A DNA stretch of 64,000 nucleotides from Gordius sp. MW1 (Eukaryota > Nematomorpha > Gordioida > Gordea > Gordiidae), in contig OZ038531.1 in NCBI GenBank assembly GCA_964036665.1, positions 10,974,168 to 11,038,167 of the forward strand, read 5' to 3'. Of the stretch, positions 61,401 to 64,000 are shown piece by piece (positions within the stretch are counted from its first letter, which is position 1; each line of letters starts with the position of its first letter). A model generated the notes under the pieces. That model was not told where the DNA came from. It was given only the letters and a program-made list of their open reading frames with translations, and did not search any database. The position numbers were made by a program, and so were the translations under genes.

Positions 61401-64000
61401 AAAAAAATAAATATTTTAACCTCAAAATTTTTCACATATTTTTCTTTGAACCGTATTCATCCGATGAAAGTTGTCGTTTTCAGACGTGGTTTCTATGATC
61501 CCAAGTAAAAATTTATCAGAATCTGAAAACTATTACTTTGAAATCATGATCGCATAGAGCCATTTTCAAAAATTAAGCACTCACGTTGCGATACAACAAA
61601 CTAATCGCAACAATAAAACGTTGTCTTCTGTCAAAATGATAGTTCTCGCAGCTTAAAACCTCTTTTCGGAAGTCAATCGAGGATAATAGGATTCTCAAAT
61701 TGGCTTACTTTTATATATTTTTTTACGCTCTTTCACATAGAATCGAAAAAAATAAATATTTTTACCTCAAAATTTTTCACCTATTTTTCTTTACACCGTA
61801 TTCATCCGATGAAAGTTGTCGTTTTCAGACGTGGTTTCTATGAACCCAAGTAAAAATTAATCAGAATCTGAAAACTTTTACTTTGAAATCATGATCGCAT
61901 AGAGCCATTTTCAAAAATTAAGCACTCACGTTGCGATACAACAAACTAATCGCAACAATAAAACGTTGTCTTTTGTCAAAATGAATAGTTCTGGTAGCTT
62001 AAAACCTCTTTTCGGAAGTAAATCGAGGATAATAGGATTCTCAAATTGGCTTACTTGTATATATTTTTTCATGCTCTTTCACATAGAATCGAAAAAAATA
62101 AATATTTTTACCTCAAAATTTTTCACATATTTTTCTTTCAACCGTATGCATCCGACGAAAGTTGTCGTTTTCAGACGTGGTTTCGATGATAAAAAGTAAA
62201 AATTTATCAGAATCTAAAAACTATTACTTTGAAATCATAATCGAATAGAGCAGTTTTCAAAAATTAAGCACTCACGTTGCGATACAACAAACTAATCGCT
62301 ACAATAAAACGTTGTCTTTTGTCAAAATGAATAGTTCTGGCAGCTTAAAACCTCTTTTCGGACCTAAATCGAGGATAATAGGATTCTCAAATTGGCTTAC
62401 TTTTATATATTTTTTTACGCTCTTTCACATAGAATCGAAAAAAATAAATATTTTTACCTCAAAATTTTTCACATATTTTTCTTTGAACCGTATTCATTAG
62501 ATGAAAGTTGTCGTTTTCAGACGTGGTTTCTATGATCCCAAGTAAAAATTTATCAGAATCTGAAAACTTTTACTTTGAAATCATGATCGCATAGAGCCAT
62601 TTTCAAAAATTAAGCACTCACGTTGCGATACAACAAACTAATCGCAACAATAAAACGTTGTCTTTTGTCAAAATGATAGTTCTCGCAGCTTAAAACCTCT
62701 TTTTGGAAGTAAATCGAGGATAATAGGATTCTCAAATTGGCTTACTTTTATATATTTTTTTACGCTCTTTCACATAGAATCGAAAAAAATAAATATTTTT
62801 ACCTCAAAATTTTTCACCTATTTTTCTTTACACCGTATTCATCCGATGAAAGTTGTCGTTTTCAGACGTGGTTTCTATGATCCCAAGTAAAAATTTATCA
62901 GAATCTGAAAACTTTTACTTTGAAATCATGATCGCATAGAGCCATTTTCAAAAATTAAGCACTCACGTTGCGATACAACAAACTAATCGCAACAATAAAA
63001 CGTTGTCTTTTGTCAAAATGATAGTTCTCGCAGCTTAAAACCTCTTTTTGGAAGTAAATCGAGGATAATATGATTCTCAAATTGGCTTACTTTTATATAT
63101 TTTTTCATGCTCTTTCACAAAGAATCGAAAAAAATAAATATTTTTACCTCAAAATTTTTCACATATTTTTCTTTCAACCGTATGCATCCGATGAAAGTTG
63201 TCGTTTTCAGACGTGGTTTCGATGATAAAAAGTAAAAATTTATCAGAATCTAAAAACTATTACTTTGAAATCATAATCGCATAGAGCAGTTTTCAAAAAT
63301 TAAGCACTCACGTTGCGATACAACAAACTAATCGCTACAATAAAACGTTGTCTTTTGTCAAAATGATAGTTCTCGCAGCTTAAAACCTCTTTTCGGAAGT
63401 CAATCGAGGATAATAGGATTCTCAAATTGGCTTACTTTTATATATTTTTTTACGCTCTTTCACATAGAATCGAAAAAAATAAATATTTTTACCTCAAAAT
63501 TTTTCACCTATTTTTCTTTGAACCGTATTCAGATGAAAGTTGTCGTTTTAAGACGTGGTTTCTATGATCCCAAGTAAAAATTTATCAGAATCTGAAAACT
63601 ATTACTTTGTAATCATGATCGCATAGAGCCATTTTCCAAAATTAAGCACTCACGGTGCGATACAACAAACTAATCGCAACAATAAAACGTTGTCTTTTGT
63701 CAAAATGATAGTTCTCGCAGCTTAAAACCTCTTTTCGGAAGTAAATCGAGGATAATAGGATTCTCAAATTGGCTTACTTGTATGTATTTTTTCATGCTCT
63801 TTCACATAGAATCGAAAAAAAAAAATATTTTTACCTCAAAATTTTTCACATATTTTTCTTTCAACCGTATGCATCCGATGAAAGTTGTCGTTTTCAGACG
63901 TGGTTTCGATGATAAAAAGTAAAAATTTATCAGAATCTAAAAACTATTACTTTGAAATCATAATCGAATAGAGCAGTTTTCAAAAATTAAGCACTCACGT
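55412..64000 (+). repeat. 33-monomer super-unit, second copy, truncated by the window end
   Basis: About 25 monomers of the next super-unit are present. Match to the first copy is near-identical by eye, with scattered single differences such as cagcttaaaac here against catcttaaaac near 47160, ttttttaatgc near 58963 against tttttcatgc, and one lost T near 59122. The register changes from 11,384 to 11,382 bp through these small indels. The unit at 55412 itself starts as a ttctggtagc type, unlike 44028. Two units at 62310 and 62656 do not match their counterparts and are listed separately. Confidence 0.86.
62244..63000 (+). repeat. Exchanged two-monomer patch in the second super-unit
   Basis: Up to 62243 the sequence follows 50860 in register. 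From 62244 (tcgaatag) to about 62568 it follows 52585-52909, including aatcgctacaataaaacg and the unusual tattcattagatg. From about 62568 it follows the region after 51530, and the unit at 62656 joins a cctctttttggaag start to a tttttttacgc and ctttacacc tail. From 63001 the in-register match to 51619 resumes. Total length is unchanged, so the expected pair of monomers has been replaced without an insertion or deletion. Confidence 0.82.

Larger units (their letters stand above)
1..64000 (+). repeat. Tandem satellite DNA array filling the window
   Basis: The sequence is a continuous head-to-tail series of related units, each carrying the anchor cgttgtcttttgtcaaaa or a one- or two-base variant of it. 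I located 94 anchors from 136 to 31271 with a mean spacing near 335 bp, and 94 more from 31611 to 63688 with a mean spacing near 345 bp. All units face the same way. Other blocks shared by nearly every unit are ctcaaattggctta, ctctttcacata, gatgaaagttgtc and tttatcag. No unique DNA longer than a few bases interrupts the series, so every stretch without a gene here is satellite. Array size, homogeneity and higher-order structure are typical of eukaryotic centromeric or pericentromeric satellites; that location is inferred. The family is not one I recognise. Confidence 0.98.
31611..64000 (+). repeat. Family-2 satellite domain (about 345 bp monomers)
   Basis: From anchor 31611 on, spacing is almost constant at 343-346 bp. 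Family-2 markers are aatga(a)tagttctcgcagc or ttctggcagc, aaaacctcttttcgga, cacatagaatcgaaaaa, cacatatttttcttt, tttcagacgtgg and ctattactttgaaatca. Family 1 instead has gagagttttcgctgc, agttcttttcgg, cacataaaataac and ctatttctttaaaatc. The shared frame of conserved blocks shows that the two families are homologous. Subtypes within family 2 occur in a mosaic order that is explained by the nested duplications listed separately. Confidence 0.93.

Noticed and set aside
32645..62500. About 30 repeated open frames of 62-93 codons on the + strand in family 2 as real genes
   Set aside because: They are a phase of the satellite unit. Most rely on a TTG start, the frame is closed by one-base differences in sister monomers, there is no recognisable domain, and one subtype loses the frame in several copies.
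1..64000. CRISPR array
   Set aside because: Periodicity is 332-346 bp with the whole unit conserved. There are no short direct repeats separated by unique spacers and no associated genes.
1..64000. LTR retrotransposon, LINE or DNA transposon insertions
   Set aside because: Every interval between anchors is accounted for by monomer sequence of 326-346 bp. I see no insertion, target-site duplication, terminal repeat or coding remnant.
1..64000. Telomeric repeats or an rDNA/tRNA cluster
   Set aside because: No short telomere-like tandem motif, no tRNA box A/B arrangement and no rRNA-like GC-rich conserved region is present.

Overview
The whole 64 kb window is one uninterrupted head-to-tail array of an AT-rich satellite DNA. 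Monomers are about 332-346 bp and all lie in the same orientation. I anchored each unit on the near-invariant motif cgttgtcttttgtcaaaa and located 188 anchors between 136 and 63688. I see no credible protein-coding gene, RNA gene, transposon or CRISPR array. The recurrent 60-95 codon open frames are products of the repeat. The setting is eukaryotic constitutive heterochromatin, probably centromeric or pericentromeric; that is inferred from array size, higher-order structure and dinucleosome-like unit length. I do not recognise the satellite and cannot name the species. One monomer that I counted base by base (46440-46785) has 107 G+C of 346 and 13 CpG against about 8 expected, so CpG is not depleted. 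This hints at a lineage without strong germline CpG methylation, such as many insects or nematodes.

Layout. (1) 1-468: partial and diverged family-1 monomers resembling those near 29.9-30.9 kb. (2) 469-17208: a trimeric higher-order repeat (HOR) of subtypes alpha (about 341 bp), beta (about 333 bp) and gamma (about 332 bp), period about 1006 bp. It is disturbed in places by single-monomer losses and chimeric monomers. (3) 17209-23568: the trimer has been reshuffled into a pentamer HOR (alpha-beta-gamma-alpha'-beta', about 1673 bp). Two copies are in direct tandem and a third lies a little upstream. (4) 23569-31610: progressively irregular and diverged family-1 monomers, including 344 bp forms. 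(5) At about 31.6 kb the array switches within one monomer to family 2, which has regular units of about 345 bp. The first three units are intermediate. (6) 32.6-64 kb: a mosaic of family-2 subtypes with nested segmental duplications of 3, 4, 18 and finally 33 monomers. The 33-monomer super-unit is about 11,383 bp; it is seen once in full and the first 25 monomers of a second copy follow. The second copy carries a two-monomer patch (62244-63000) taken from elsewhere in the unit.

There is no pathway here. The biology in this window is satellite evolution: two sister families side by side, each amplified with a different HOR period, with junctions, chimeras and conversion-like patches that give the order of events. 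Conserved elements inside the monomer (an 8 bp-arm dyad, a second 7 bp-arm dyad, an 8-10 bp palindrome and a run of A/T tracts) are the best candidates for protein-binding or structural signals. All copy comparisons were made by eye, and assembly collapse or duplication cannot be excluded in such a region.
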